This document shows positions 12,401-19,291 of a stretch of 64,000 nucleotides of DNA, in pieces. Position 1 is the stretch's first letter, and each line of letters begins with the position of its first letter. Position numbers and translations under genes: made by a program. This DNA is from Harmothoe impar (Eukaryota; Annelida; Polychaeta; Phyllodocida; Polynoidae): contig OX381721.1 of assembly GCA_947462335.1 (NCBI GenBank), positions 7,006,001 through 7,070,000 on the forward strand, given 5' to 3'. A model generated the notes under the pieces. The model was not told the DNA's origin and made no database searches. It was given only the letters and a program-made list of their open reading frames with translations.

Positions 12401-15400
12401 CACATGAGAGCAGTTACAGGTGCATGGGTACTCTTACAGAGTTGATGAATTGTCCTGCAATCACATAGAATAGCCACAGGAGATCTCTTGGGTAGATACT
12501 TATTTCCTATGGTTTGACACAGTAGCACACATACAGCCCATACACTCCTTATAATGTCTTTGCAAGTCCTTTGGTGAGTGTAAATGGAACTGTGTATAAC
12601 TCCAACTTTAACTTTAACTGTACAAAGAATATTGTCTCCTATAGTCCTCAGGTACAAAGTCCAGCTTCAGCAAGTTCAATATAGTCCAATGTATACAGGT
12701 GGGGTAATCCTGGAGCACTCTGACACAGGTCTGCTCCCCATGGTGGTCTTGTAGGTACTGATTTCACCACCTCCACAGCACTGCCTTTTATAGGCCACAG
12801 ACAGGATGATGCAATACACCAACATGCTGATGTCAGACTCTCAGAAAAAGTATGATGCAATAACCAAACTGGGTGATGAAACATACATAGTACACAGTAG
12901 AAAGAGGATGATGAAATACCTCTACCTGATTGCAACATAGTCTGGAACACTCTAGAAGGGCGAGGTCAGCACCATATAAAAGAGATGACGCAATACACCC
13001 ACCTTATTGCAACACATACACTACAACATTCATACAGACCTTCTATGTTATATACAATTATTTGATCAAGTTTAAACAAGAAACATATAATCAAAAGCTG
13101 TTATATAGTATAACCAATACAAGAGAAAAAAAGTGAAATATTCTTCTGGAATGCATTTTTGTTATTGCACTATACAAATAATCGGGTCATGATATAGGCT
13201 TGAAAACAAAGGAATAAGGCAAATTATGGAAGAACACTCTTTGATATTCATTTTACCACATCTTCAATTCGCTGTCTCCTCCTTTCGGTTTTATCAGCCT
13301 TGTAAAGTAACATGGCATGGGTTCAATTAATTCTATCGCAGCTGCAAGTTTTTGTCTAGATTACCCAAAGACAGTTTCTAAATTTTGACTTTAAAAATAT
13401 TGCATATTAAACACACCTTACATGAAATCTTGATACAATATAAACCTCATTTTCAACAGAACAGTTAGGCATCATACATTTTTTCCACATTCATTTATAC
13501 CTTATCTACATAAAATATAACTATTAAGATGGTAAATAAAAAACACCAACTTACATCTCCTTCTTCTTTATGTTTTCTTCGTCGGCGTTCGCGGTCCTCA
13601 TCTTTTTCCTGTAAAGTGTATATTGGTCTCAATTATCTATTCAGATTTTAAACCAAGTTAGAACTTATATGTTTTAATTTCCTTTTTGTTATTTATAAAA
13701 ATAAGTTAAATATATTGTAATAAAGTTGAAAGTAGCAAAACAAGGTAATTCTCAGTTGGCACAAATGACAGTCTATGCAACTATATTATCATCAGCGCAA
13801 TAAACAGCTACATAAGGCCACTCAAAAAAAAAAAATTGTTTCTCATCACCGAGCACTGAAAAATATGACGAGGGCGTTTTTTATTTTTTTATTTTATTTT
13901 TTTTACTCTGGGCAATTTACATAGGGAGATTTGGACATTTCGCGATCAATTTTCAAATTTTAGTAATTTGGAGTTTATTGATCAGCAAAAGTTGTAAGAA
14001 TGCAAGTTACACCTAGCTAATTGCATTGCTGACAGCATAAGCTTTAATTTGATACCAAATTTGCCAATATTTTGGCAATTCAAACATATTTTTCATCAAA
14101 AATGTAAAAAAAAAATTAAAAAAAGTTTTCCCCAAATCATGATTTTTATGATGCGCGCGGTGATGAGAAACAACTTCTTTTTTTTGAGTGGCCTAATGTA
14201 TATCCACATATGTACAACTCACTATCACGATCACGAGAGAGAGAGGGAGCTGCCTGCATTCAGAGACCAACTGCTGGATCAGAGCCTATTCATCTCTAAG
14301 GCCAAAAAAGAAAGTCGTGTTCAGGTATCCCTAGCGACCCTATTTTTGTGTTTTTTCTACCCAAAAAAACAACCTTTTTCACAGAAAACTTCTTTTTTTA
14401 AATCGACCTACCTACACTATTTTTGGGGGCTATGTTACCTGAACACAACTTTTTTTTTTGCCTATTATAGCTCCAGATGGCTCGCCTTAGCTACTTCAGG
14501 CTTTGCTATAGTTTTTCTTGGTTTGCAGCCTCAGCTGACCCTCTTCTGCTATTCTCGTGCTGCCATTACAATATAGCAATCTAAATTATACTTACATCAC
14601 CTTCTTTACGTCTGTGTCTCCTTTCTTCACTCTAAGAAAGAGAGAAAGAGGCAAGTCAAATTATAGGTAATAAGTTACCATATGTCTATAAACATCCATA
14701 AACAAAAAATCTAACGTGTGATCCTAATCAGAAAAGACTCAGGGACTCAAGTGTAATATGTATGAGTATAATATGACCTCAACCACACCCCACACCCCAA
14801 GCCCCACTTCAGCTTATATGATAGAAATATATGGCTATGTGCTAGATTTTACAGTACTCAACTATTGTCAAAGATATGTTGATGGTACAATGAAATACAT
14901 AGATATTGTATACAAAATGTAGCTATTGAAAGTCCGCCAGTTGATTTTAATATTCTTTCTCACTTCTCAGGCTCGCTTTGCTGCACTTTATTACTGTGTG
15001 CTAACTGTCCGACTATGTCATCATCAATGCAGGGATTGATTGTGAGTATGTCTGCTTCCACATGTACGTTGCCCTCGTTGCTGGGCCGAAAGTTTTTTGC
15101 TGCAATGTGCAGACTGTTAAGCATGAAACTAATCTGGTGAAGGGTAGCCCGGTCTTTTTCATGCCCGGGCATCCGAAGGCTATTTTACAGTTGATAGTTA
15201 TTGTTTCAACATACCTCTCCATTCTCTTTATCTCTGTGACGTCTTTCCCTGTCCTTCTTCTCTTTATCCTTATCCTTATCTCTTTCCCTATCTTTATCTC
15301 GGTCTCTCTTTTCCTTATCCCGGTCTTTTCTATCGCCATCTGCAAATTAGTCAAAAGATAATTACAATCATGAATCCAAATACCAATAGTATCAATCGTA

Positions 15401-18400
15401 CAATTGCCAAAAGGTCCATATTATAGGCTTTTGAATTGAGGTTTATTATATTTTAGGTTCACTACAACCTCTATGCTGATCCCAACCTTCTTTGCAGCCA
15501 GGAATTACGACATTATTTCATAATGCCAAATATTAGGAATACAGATACAGCAGTCTTAACACTGTGACATCTGGGTTGAGAGAACTCTGTTATACTTGTA
15601 GCAAAATTCTCAGTTATTCCATTGTTGAACAGACACAAGGAAATGATGAAGAGTCTCTAGCCTCGACTCTGCAAAAATCTACACATGGCACATGAGTAGC
15701 AAAAAAAGAAAAGTACCCTCTTCCTTTCTCCTTCTGTGTTTCCTTTCTTCGTCGTCCTTCGGCCTCTCTTTCCTACGCTCTCGGTCTTTGTCACGGTCTC
15801 TATCGCGATCTTTGTCCCTAGATTTTTTTCTATCATCCTTGCTTCCCTAGAATATGTTAAGAATATGTTGAAAGTAATAAAATATGTCGTATGAACATGT
15901 GAACTACAGGGGGGGGGGGATATAATTTTATAGTGGGGATTAGACATATAAATCAGTGCTAATCGTTAGGTTTGAACATCACATTTTAATGTCTCGGATT
16001 ATGAAAGTTCTTTTCTATGAAGGGGTCCAAAAACTAAATGATCTTTAAAAATCCTCTGATTGCTCTATCGGTAACATTCAATTCTTGGGTACAATACATA
16101 CACCATGGTTACAAATGGGTGTAGGAGTGTGTGGCCGAGTGTGTAAATGGGAGTGTCAATGCCAAATTCAAATACAAATATTTCTAGGTGAGGACAATTG
16201 GGTGAGCCGTCAAACAATATAAATTCAAATGATTTTTTATTTCAAATAATTGTGAAAGACACTAAACAAGTGTCTTGGTATAGTGGGAACACAGTGCAGT
16301 GTAAAAATCGGACTCCAAAAATAAGCTTTCATTGACACATTCTCTTTGAGACCATACCATGTTGATTAAATTACACCTCCTCAAAATTACAACAGGAATG
16401 ATAACATCGATTTGATAGTTAACAAATGAGCTCTAAACAAGCTAGATTTACTCTACACACTACTTTAAGAGTGCTCACCTTGAGTGATTTCTCAAGTTCA
16501 GCAGGATTCCAAGTGTCCTCCATATCTCGAGGCTGGTAAAATAAGGCCATGTGAAGCTTGTTACCAGTGGAAGCACACTACATAATCATATTGAAGAGCA
16601 GCTGTGGATATACCATGAATCTAAATACATATACAGTGAAGTGTGATATGTGAATTATTGACAACTGTCGCCAGGGAGGTGAAGATCGCTTCTCCCATTC
16701 CTTTGAATTCTGAAGGATCTTTTAAAACTTCTTTATGTCACTTCTTTGAGAAAATATCATACATATATATGATCTTCTTCGGATGCAGTGAGAAGGCCTA
16801 CAACATCAGTGAAGTACTGAACCATAGACATGAACAGGATATATCTCCTTGATTGAACACAACAGTGGGGCTTTATAGGGGATGGGGATACATGAATGGG
16901 GGGGGGGGGGAGGGAGGGTAGATGATCATGTGTAAAGTGGTGAGGTCAGGAGCAAAAAAGATCATGCCCATGCCCATGGGGATTGCTTTATTTAATTTCT
17001 CACATTTTAATTTTGATTCACAACTGAATTTTACTACAAAAATTGATTTAGGGAGTGTTCATTAATTAATAACAAGGGAAGGGGTGGTGAAATCTTGCGC
17101 AGGAGCTCGAACAACCTGAGCGCATAGAATATTTCGAGCCGCCTCCACACCAAAGGCAAAGGTGCGAAAAATAGTAAAAGCGGGCATGATTGTTTTACCC
17201 CCCCTCCCCCTTAGACCGGACCTGTTCTATCCCCGTGCTTCGTTTCTCTTTGTCCGACCAACTATGGTAACAGCGCTGCCTACCCCCCCCCCCCCCACCA
17301 ATGAATGAGTGCGATTAATAACTGAACATTACCTTAGCCTTTATAATAGTCTAGGGTTAGGCTTAGCATAGTCCTAGATCTAGAAGTAGAACTCTCACTA
17401 GTCCCAGTTTGTAAACGATTTTTTTCAATTAAATTCAAAAACTTTATTTCAGACTCAGTCGTACAAAAGGTCCATAGGTAACAAAACACACTTACATGTT
17501 ATACAAGTACAAAAATAGTTATGTGATATTAAAGTGTACATAACAATCTTGATACCCTGTCAGACGACATATAACGCTGTATTAAAATCAATCTTCTAAT
17601 TGTGGCACCACATGTTGGAAGACCACAAATAGCAAATGTTTCTCCCACTCTAGCATATCTAGGTATTCCAAGCAACTGTCGGAGGGCATCGTTGTATGCT
17701 ACCGTTTACTTTCGCATCGAAGCCTTGTTAAATTTGCACCATAAGTGGCATATTAAACTGAACTGTATATAAAGGTGTACCGTATCTGAGTAGGCCCTAA
17801 ACAATTGAATCTTCACCTCCACACTGGCACTGCAAATATAGAACTATTTTGCCATGAGCCTATAACAATATTCTCTGCTGTAAAATATCATTTATATCAT
17901 CATAGACATTAATGTCTATGATATCATCCCTCAGCATATTGGAAATAAGATGGCCAAGGTATCTGACCTCTTCACAAGACCCATAGCATATGATGATTGT
18001 AGGACTGATGGCCCCACGGACTGATGGCCCCAGAGTGATGGCCCCACTTTCTGAGACTGATGGCCCCACCAGTGGGACTGATGGCCCCAACATATTTAAT
18101 CACTTATTACTGTCTTATATTCATACATATTCATACATACACATACATAAATGTATTATTATAGATAAATGCCATTTGTAGTTGTTTACTGGAGGTGTTT
18201 TAGGCCAAATTACAGGTGTTGTAGCACCCAACCTGGGCAGGAGGATAAGCCTTCACACTTGCCTCCTCCATTGGGCAAGCCAGGTGTGAGCTGCAGGTGT
18301 GAGGAGGAAGGGGGGGGGGGGGTCCTTTTTTTTTTAAAGAAGAAATAAGTACCAATAAGTATTAATAAATATCAGCATTGTGTTCTTTGTCTAAATAGCA

Positions 18401-19291
18401 CCACAGGGGTGTTTTTATTTTCTACCTACAACATTTTAAAGTTTTTCCTATTTTTTCCCCCAAATAACTAATTTTTGCATTAGAAAAAAATGTTAAATAC
18501 TGTTTTTCTTGCAATTACAATATCTATACATTGATAATGATAATAAAACATGTTTCTATCTATTTGCTTATACTTTTTGGTTTTCTGGGTAGGTGTCCGA
18601 GTGGGTGTGGCCATGTGGCATCATAAGAATGGATGTCCTAGGCACTTATTTTTCATATAATTTCATATAATATGACATTGGGAATGGCTATAACTGTGCT
18701 CTACATGCTTCAAAATATGTTTTTATATGTTTTTAGACCACATAAGCTATTAAATTAGAAGTGGGGCCATCGGTCCGAAATGGGGCCATCAGTCTCAAAA
18801 TCTGGGGCCATCAGTCTCAAGTGGGGCCAACTTGACGTAGGGCCAATTGTCCGTGGGGCCATCGGTCTCATGACCCATATGATTCTGTGAGCGTTGTATC
18901 ATTTAAATTAAAGCGAAAGCGGGCACTCTCATTAGTTTTATCATGGTTTTATTAGATAGATATCTATAATCTAGCCTACAGGTGAGCGAAATATCATCAG
19001 CACACGCTTCCCATTCATAAATACTGTAGCACCCATTGCATGTGAACATGTCATAAGCTGCAATGCAGTGTATTGTATTAGAATTGCAACTCTTTAAGTG
19101 CAGTGACTTCATTCTCATGATTTTGTCATTTATTCCAGTTCCACTGCCAACCAAGTCCAAGACGTCAGTGCCCGAGCAAGTGCCAAAACAAGTCAAATGG
19201 GTAGCTGTCAACAAATGGAATCATACTAGCAAAGGGTTATCAGTAACTTTTAATTGAAAAAAGTAAACGAAAATACCTTAACTGGCGGCAT
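331..19291 (-). CDS. DYNC2I1: DYNC2I1 (WDR60) cytoplasmic dynein-2 intermediate chain, 5' part of gene, runs off left edge
   Basis: Thirteen minus-strand exons join in phase to about 302 codons. The start (MPPVK) joins an exon reading RDMEDTWNPAELEKSLK, which resembles the DDTWKADDLRKHL segment that I recall near the human WDR60 start. The rest seen here is almost pure Lys/Arg/Asp/Glu/His, like the long charged N-terminal region of that family. The WD40 propeller that binds the dynein-2 heavy chain would lie left of base 331 and is not seen. In the family the protein is an intermediate chain of the retrograde intraflagellar transport motor in cilia. The divergent position next to ESYT2 supports the call, since the human genes are neighbours the same way. 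An 8.1-kb BEL element sits between exons 7 and 8. Coding order: 19291-19277, 16532-16479, 15846-15717, 15339-15215, 14631-14596, 13608-13555, 13298-13257, 4518-4471, 3935-3888, 2853-2818, 1598-1524, 815-642, 401-331. Charged low-complexity sequence alone would be weak evidence. Confidence 0.75.
642..815 (-). CDS. DYNC2I1: DYNC2I1 exon 12, charged region
   Basis: 174 nt, phase 0, acceptor GATGTTAG, donor GTGGTG. 58 codons of RRH/RD/DE repeats (for example DEDREHRRKR near the start and ERRHRDE at the end), the longest charged exon here. Confidence 0.72.
816..1523. other. DYNC2I1 intron 11, nothing recognisable
   Basis: AT-rich intron sequence between exons 11 and 12. I see no coding potential, known repeat or RNA gene. 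Confidence 0.5.
1524..1598 (-). CDS. DYNC2I1: DYNC2I1 exon 11, charged region
   Basis: 75 nt, phase 0, acceptor CAATGCAG, donor GTAGTG. Starts DDEERRKRREDRKK and ends GREKRHK. Confidence 0.7.
1747..1950. repeat. 'CATATAACCCGCAC' interspersed repeat
   Basis: Contains repeated phrases such as GCATATAACCCACAC, GCGTATAACCCGCAC and GTGGGTTAAACGCG. Related copies occur at 22565-22700, 41910-42142 and 59185-59322; their ends resemble ACGGTAAA / TTTACGGTATG. Probably a short non-autonomous element. Confidence 0.55.
2274..2598. mobile_element. Harbinger-like MITE with G-rich interior, copy A
   Basis: A 26-bp perfect terminal inverted repeat, GGGAGTGCTCATTTTTTAAC then AACAGG, opens at 2274 and closes at 2598. 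CAA flanks both sides (2271-2273 and 2599-2601), consistent with a 3-bp target duplication. The interior is a set of long G runs separated by 'GTAAAAAATTT(A/C/G)GACCCC' units. Related copies lie at 28496-28750 and 17051-17314. Confidence 0.75.
2818..2853 (-). CDS. DYNC2I1: DYNC2I1 exon 10, small charged exon
   Basis: 36 nt, phase 0, reads DDDRRRRRHHDE, donor GTAACC. The acceptor (TGACAAAAG) is weak, so the upstream edge could be wrong. Confidence 0.6.
2854..3887. other. DYNC2I1 intron 9, nothing recognisable
   Basis: Intron sequence with a G-rich tract near 3500-3518. No coding signal seen. Confidence 0.5.
3888..3935 (-). CDS. DYNC2I1: DYNC2I1 exon 9, 16-codon charged exon (duplicate of exon 8)
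   Basis: 48 nt, phase 0, acceptor ACTTCAG, donor GTAATT. Reads DKEKDKEKRRRHHDGE. Same length, phase and pattern as exon 8, about 540 bp away, so probably a tandem exon duplication. Confidence 0.72.
4078..4265. repeat. Possible solo-LTR or retroelement remnant
   Basis: GC-richer block starting TGGTACAGACAGTGCCCCC, with an AATAAA (near 4223) followed by a short tail ending ACACGGTTAACGCCA. The layout resembles an LTR end (polyadenylation signal then CA), but no partner LTR or clear TG...CA boundary is visible. Confidence 0.3.
4273..4398 (-). pseudogene. Coding-like 41-codon open stretch, unknown
   Basis: A minus-strand frame without stops ends TYHYWIPQSVDKGKR then TGA and is preceded by a plausible acceptor (CCTTGTAG). 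The codon content looks protein-like. It lies in the intron between DYNC2I1 exons 8 and 9, next to an LTR-like block. It could be a retroelement remnant or an unrecognised exon; I do not recognise it. Confidence 0.25.
4471..4518 (-). CDS. DYNC2I1: DYNC2I1 exon 8, 16-codon charged exon (duplicate of exon 9)
   Basis: 48 nt, phase 0, acceptor TTTCAG, donor GTAAAT. Reads DKDKDKEKRRRHRGDE, nearly the same as exon 9 and of equal length. Confidence 0.72.
4937..4941. repeat. BEL target-site duplication, left (ACATT)
   Basis: ACATT lies directly outside the left LTR and is repeated at 13026-13030 outside the right LTR. Five bp is usual for BEL/Pao. Confidence 0.92.
4942..5640 (-). repeat. BEL 3' LTR
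   Basis: 699 bp, the same length as the other LTR at a constant 7,385-bp offset. On the element strand it begins TGTAGTGTATG and ends CCACTACA. It holds AATAAA (minus, 5007-5002) and TATAAAA (minus, 5407-5401). Confidence 0.95.
5002..5007 (-). terminator. Polyadenylation signal AATAAA in the BEL 3' LTR
   Basis: Minus-strand AATAAA near the end of the LTR, well downstream of the TATA box, is the expected 3'-end signal of the element. Because the element lies in sense with DYNC2I1, this is also a candidate premature end for the host gene. Confidence 0.6.
5641..5653 (-). other. Polypurine tract of BEL element
   Basis: On the element strand AAGGGGCCGGGAA abuts the start of the 3' LTR. A purine-rich run here is the usual plus-strand primer site in LTR elements. 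Confidence 0.6.
5980..12264 (-). CDS. BEL/Pao gag-pol polyprotein, 2,094 codons
   Basis: One uninterrupted frame. In order (approximate residues): long charged coiled coil rich in ERQ/EAERQ (150-260); DUF1759-like gag block with LTTFDGDPLKYW (430-620); zinc knuckles CRMCDADGHTVSGC (about 676) and CFNCLDYSNHTSKEC (about 713); aspartic protease ALLDPGSNKTF (about 815); reverse transcriptase with IVFDCAAEYGG (about 1113) and the YADD box (about 1235); RNase H-like part with HHFSDASEEAFG (about 1414) and FWTDSM; integrase HHCC zinc finger (about 1718-1770); integrase core with VDCFGPF, SDNGTNFVG and GGVWERQIR giving D, D and E (about 1800-1910); C-terminal DUF5641-like domain. This order and the YADD box are typical of BEL/Pao. 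No frameshift or stop was seen, so it may be functional. Confidence 0.97.
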   Translation of the reverse strand: MSHTGSRQREPSKMLDPHSVNTEKLLALRRSRGGYAGHLTKKTNMLIQLMQCDAGLPELQVAAEKMTSAFKDLYSVHHDFMDLVLDIQPDRATDEEAWYQQLEDRFQGAQRQYICLQEQRSLQESVKPEDSVSQGGSGATSRASRASSTRTKAVAKRAALEVKARALQELQELELTQLQLHQEAERQHEEAERQREEVERQRQVEAERQRREATHHQREKQQRLELEKKKLELRRQQLQMQTELAAAAAEEEVLTKSVHNPEYVYKGSKVSQTFVDNCSNVNFDSVYDNVVAREDTDVKLQCGEMLDSTIASRAYRHLGGPISASTAQKTNKPTTFSSDNKGSGGVGRSMLNPFAPEWTGSPVTENADKRSDETFTIGQVAKLMELVKSPQAPVTIKQPSEPVLKGLSETLGEIQERSQSALESQMMTQRQMLNVIRLPKTSLTTFDGDPLKYWTFMNAFDSCVDKTDVEDIDRLNRLLEYCTGKALKVIQPCALMTATEGYKKARYLLKQRFGNDFVISKACISKITEGPAVKPNDGEALQDFADDVRGCLETLHAMNKLKEVDSQDRMVKILTRLPMYLQTQWRKEAYKARERFGEYPNFDEFLKFLEMAAGEANDPVFGNIGSAPKEAKPKPSLPKKKGSSFNVKVTDKSSPSSSQDTKLKSTDASPKDKPKSYKCRMCDADGHTVSGCEKFKKMPLEKRREVAKEKRLCFNCLDYSNHTSKECRRPRGCQEKDCKGKHATLLHQPLKVFEPESAKDREQNEEQKSPDKPVEAKSYACGQSDVESTKVALPIVPVYVRGKGQTNYIRTHALLDPGSNKTFCSKDLVKQLELKGENTSLSLETLSEGKDMDALEVSLEVTATKGPKKKRKVVKLPRVYALSRFPSLRDSAPSQADVKKWDHLKCLEIPLQEKSGITLLIGQDVPDALIPLEVRRGRENEPYATRTSLGWTLNGPMQSGNSNDSAVCHFIQADQGPDVRLEAQVEQFWKLDVGQTLAGSLPQMSQDDKRVLDVWNESITLKDQHYEMDIPFKVTPPALIDNKKMAEKRLQSLGRRLSKDPDLHRLYKTGIEDLLQKGYAEPVQDSDDDKDNGIKWYIPHHSVTSPNKPGKLRIVFDCAAEYGGTSLNKQVLQGPDMTNKLIGVLLRFREDHIAIMGDIEAMFHQVRVSPQHRDVLRFLWWKDGNPDLPPQTYKMAVHLFGGVWSPSCASFALKRTAEDHKTEFDEETVKTVMENFYADDCLKSLSTVDQAKKLVEELCQLLKLGGFRLTKWISNSKEVIESVPPEDRAKEVKDLDLDSAALPIERALGVQWDTQEDMFGIRIKQKEVTFTRRGLLRVVSSVYDPLGFVCPFILQAKKIFQDECKREKGWDDELEPDNIKKWKRWLEDLPRLEEFKIRRCLIPQDFGKCVKIQLHHFSDASEEAFGTTSYLRVVNEQGDVHCSFLLGKSRLAPVKHMTIPRLELSGAVVAVKMDSLLRREIRLEVTKSIFWTDSMIVLQYIKNTTKRFQTFVANRVAIILDGSSPTQWRYVDTKSNPADDASRGLSASEMLSSRRWKQGPDFLWEDKSQWPVVPQRSPDLLLDDHEDKKEAKVCIAVTDPEDRLEQMFKRYSSWFRLKKAVAWLIRFGEWLRKGKPKLTSDLSVDELQNAEKGIIRHVQRRCYSDELTSLASGKQVSHKSTIYKLEPFRDEDNMLRVQGRLQSAPITDSAKHPLILPKDHHVAELIVRHTHEWISKHSGREYVLSRLRERYWIPQGRPLVNRVLQNCVICKKLRGKLGVQRMADLPKDRVTPHKPPFTYTGVDCFGPFYVKRGRSQEKRYGCLFTCLTTRAIHIEVLNSMDADSFINSLIRFISRRGVPEKIRSDNGTNFVGGNKELHESLRRWNEDHKTKESLLIREIKWEFNPPAASHMGGVWERQIRTVRKVLNSILKDQVLDDERLSTVFCEVEYIVNGRPLTPVSDDPTDLKPLTPNDLLQLGVELRASPGTFRKEDMYGRRWRHVQYLADQFWKRWVKEYLPTLQLRQKWLETKRNVQTNDVVLVMDENLPRNSWPLGRVVKTFPGKDGLVRSVEVKTATNVLVRPIDKLCLLESVTS
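12310..12324 (-). other. Candidate tRNA primer-binding site of BEL element
   Basis: On the element strand TGGTACAAAGAATAG starts two bases after the 5' LTR. TGG matches the CCA end of a tRNA. I cannot assign the tRNA. Confidence 0.5.
12327..13025 (-). repeat. BEL 5' LTR
   Basis: 699 bp, same sequence as 4942-5640 by reading. Its last base (13025) is directly followed by the ACATT duplication. It contains the element promoter. Confidence 0.95.
12786..12792 (-). promoter_or_regulatory. TATA box in BEL 5' LTR
   Basis: Minus-strand TATAAAA in GCCTATAAAAGGCAGTG, inside the LTR. It is a plausible start for the element's transcript. Confidence 0.55.
13026..13030. repeat. BEL target-site duplication, right (ACATT)
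   Basis: Exact copy of 4937-4941. Confidence 0.92.
13257..13298 (-). CDS. DYNC2I1: DYNC2I1 exon 7, small charged exon upstream of the BEL insertion
   Basis: 42 nt, phase 0, acceptor TTTACAAG, donor GTAAAA. Reads ADKTERRRQRIEDV. The intron that follows contains the whole BEL element. The weaker splice sites make this exon a little less certain than the others. Confidence 0.6.
13555..13608 (-). CDS. DYNC2I1: DYNC2I1 exon 6, small charged exon
   Basis: 54 nt, phase 0, acceptor TTTACAG, donor GTAAGT. Reads EKDEDRERRRRKHKEEGD, with the same RRRR(x)H...GD pattern as neighbouring short exons. Confidence 0.7.
13816..14193. mobile_element. Inverted-repeat MITE with TAA target duplication
   Basis: Left end GGCCACTCAAAAAAA then TTGTTTCTCATCACCG; right end CGGTGATGAGAAACAA then TTTTTTTTGAGTGGCC, about 38-bp imperfect arms. 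TAA directly flanks both ends (13813-13815 and 14194-14196), pointing to a PIF/Harbinger-type 3-bp duplication. An open frame reading out of the right side (14049-14576) is chance. Confidence 0.75.
14303..14462. mobile_element. Small inverted-repeat element
   Basis: AAAGTCGTGTTCAGGTATCC at the left and ACCTGAACACAACTTTTTTT at the right are inverted copies around a T-rich centre, in DYNC2I1 intron 5. No target duplication is resolved. Confidence 0.5.
14596..14631 (-). CDS. DYNC2I1: DYNC2I1 exon 5, small charged exon
   Basis: 36 nt, phase 0, acceptor TTTCTTAG, donor GTAAGT. Reads SEERRHRRKEGD. Similar in shape to exons 6, 8, 9 and 10 (basic RRRH core, acidic end), suggesting exon duplication. 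Confidence 0.7.
14632..15214. other. DYNC2I1 intron 4, nothing recognisable
   Basis: Overlapping open frames on both strands at 14960-15360 are shadows around charged exon 4. No separate gene is supported. Confidence 0.5.
15215..15339 (-). CDS. DYNC2I1: DYNC2I1 exon 4, charged region
   Basis: 125 nt between acceptor TTTGCAG and donor GTATGT. Encodes alternating DK/DR/EK residues ending in HRDKENGE. It starts by completing the split codon from exon 3 and ends in phase 0. Confidence 0.75.
15717..15846 (-). CDS. DYNC2I1: DYNC2I1 exon 3, charged region
   Basis: 130 nt, acceptor TATTCTAG, donor GTACTT, ending one base into a codon that the next exon completes as Asp. Composed of RD, DK and ER repeats followed by an ERKHRRRKEE run. 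It is in phase with both neighbours, which supports the boundaries. Confidence 0.75.
15847..16478. other. DYNC2I1 intron 2, nothing recognisable
   Basis: Plain AT-rich intron between exons 2 and 3, with a G run near 15909. Confidence 0.5.
16479..16532 (-). CDS. DYNC2I1: DYNC2I1 exon 2 (conserved DTW motif)
   Basis: 54 nt, phase 0 to 0, acceptor TTACCAG and donor GTGAGC. It reads PRDMEDTWNPAELEKSLK, the most family-specific piece of this gene in the window. Confidence 0.8.
17051..17314. mobile_element. Diverged Harbinger-like MITE, copy C
   Basis: Starts GGGAGTGTTCATTAATTAATAACAAGGG, a diverged form of the terminal repeat seen at 2274 and 28496, and ends in AATGAATGAGTGCGA. TTA flanks both sides (17048-17050 and 17315-17317). 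The interior has C runs and a GGTGAAATC-like phrase shared with copy A. Confidence 0.6.
17414..17720 (-). mobile_element. LINE 3' end fragment (truncated)
   Basis: Minus-strand frame at 17702-17529 reads VAYNDALRQLLGIPRYARV and continues to a stop after 57 codons (ending SRLLCTL). The 'YNDALRxLLGIPR' phrase is the typical C-terminal piece after the reverse transcriptase of LINE elements. An A-rich tail follows (reverse of TTTTTTTCAATTAAATTC). Just upstream the frame is broken by TAA, so this is a dead 5'-truncated copy. It lies in DYNC2I1 intron 1. Confidence 0.75.
17998..18878. mobile_element. Foldback element with 'GACTGATGGCCCCA' tandem ends
   Basis: The left end (17998-18092) has five direct copies of roughly GACTGATGGCCCCAC. 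The right end (18762-18878) has five copies of the reverse complement GTGGGGCCATCGGTCC-like unit. The ~670-bp middle is AT-rich without a coding frame. Tandem subrepeats in inverted terminal arms are a foldback-type architecture. Confidence 0.65.
19277..19291 (-). CDS. DYNC2I1: DYNC2I1 exon 1, coding part
   Basis: ATG at 19291 encodes MPPVK, followed by a donor GTATTT. Five codons, phase 0. The start fits because the next exon continues directly into the family's DTW motif. The 5' UTR lies toward 19292 and above; its limit is not visible. Confidence 0.7.

Larger units (their letters stand above)
4942..13025 (-). mobile_element. Intact BEL/Pao LTR retrotransposon (8,084 bp)
   Basis: Complete element: two 699-bp LTRs (4942-5640 and 12327-13025) with TG...CA ends, perfect ACATT target duplications, a single long gag-pol frame (12264-5980, minus), a candidate primer-binding site just inside the 5' LTR and a purine tract next to the 3' LTR. 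The LTRs read identically wherever I compared them, including both internal open frames, so insertion is very recent and activity is plausible. It sits in the intron between DYNC2I1 exons 7 and 8, transcribed in the same direction as the gene, so its promoter and polyadenylation signals could affect the host transcript. Confidence 0.96.

Noticed and set aside
14049..14576. 175-codon plus-strand open frame
   Set aside because: Starts inside a MITE, crosses another inverted-repeat element, has hydrophobic low-complexity content and no family resemblance.
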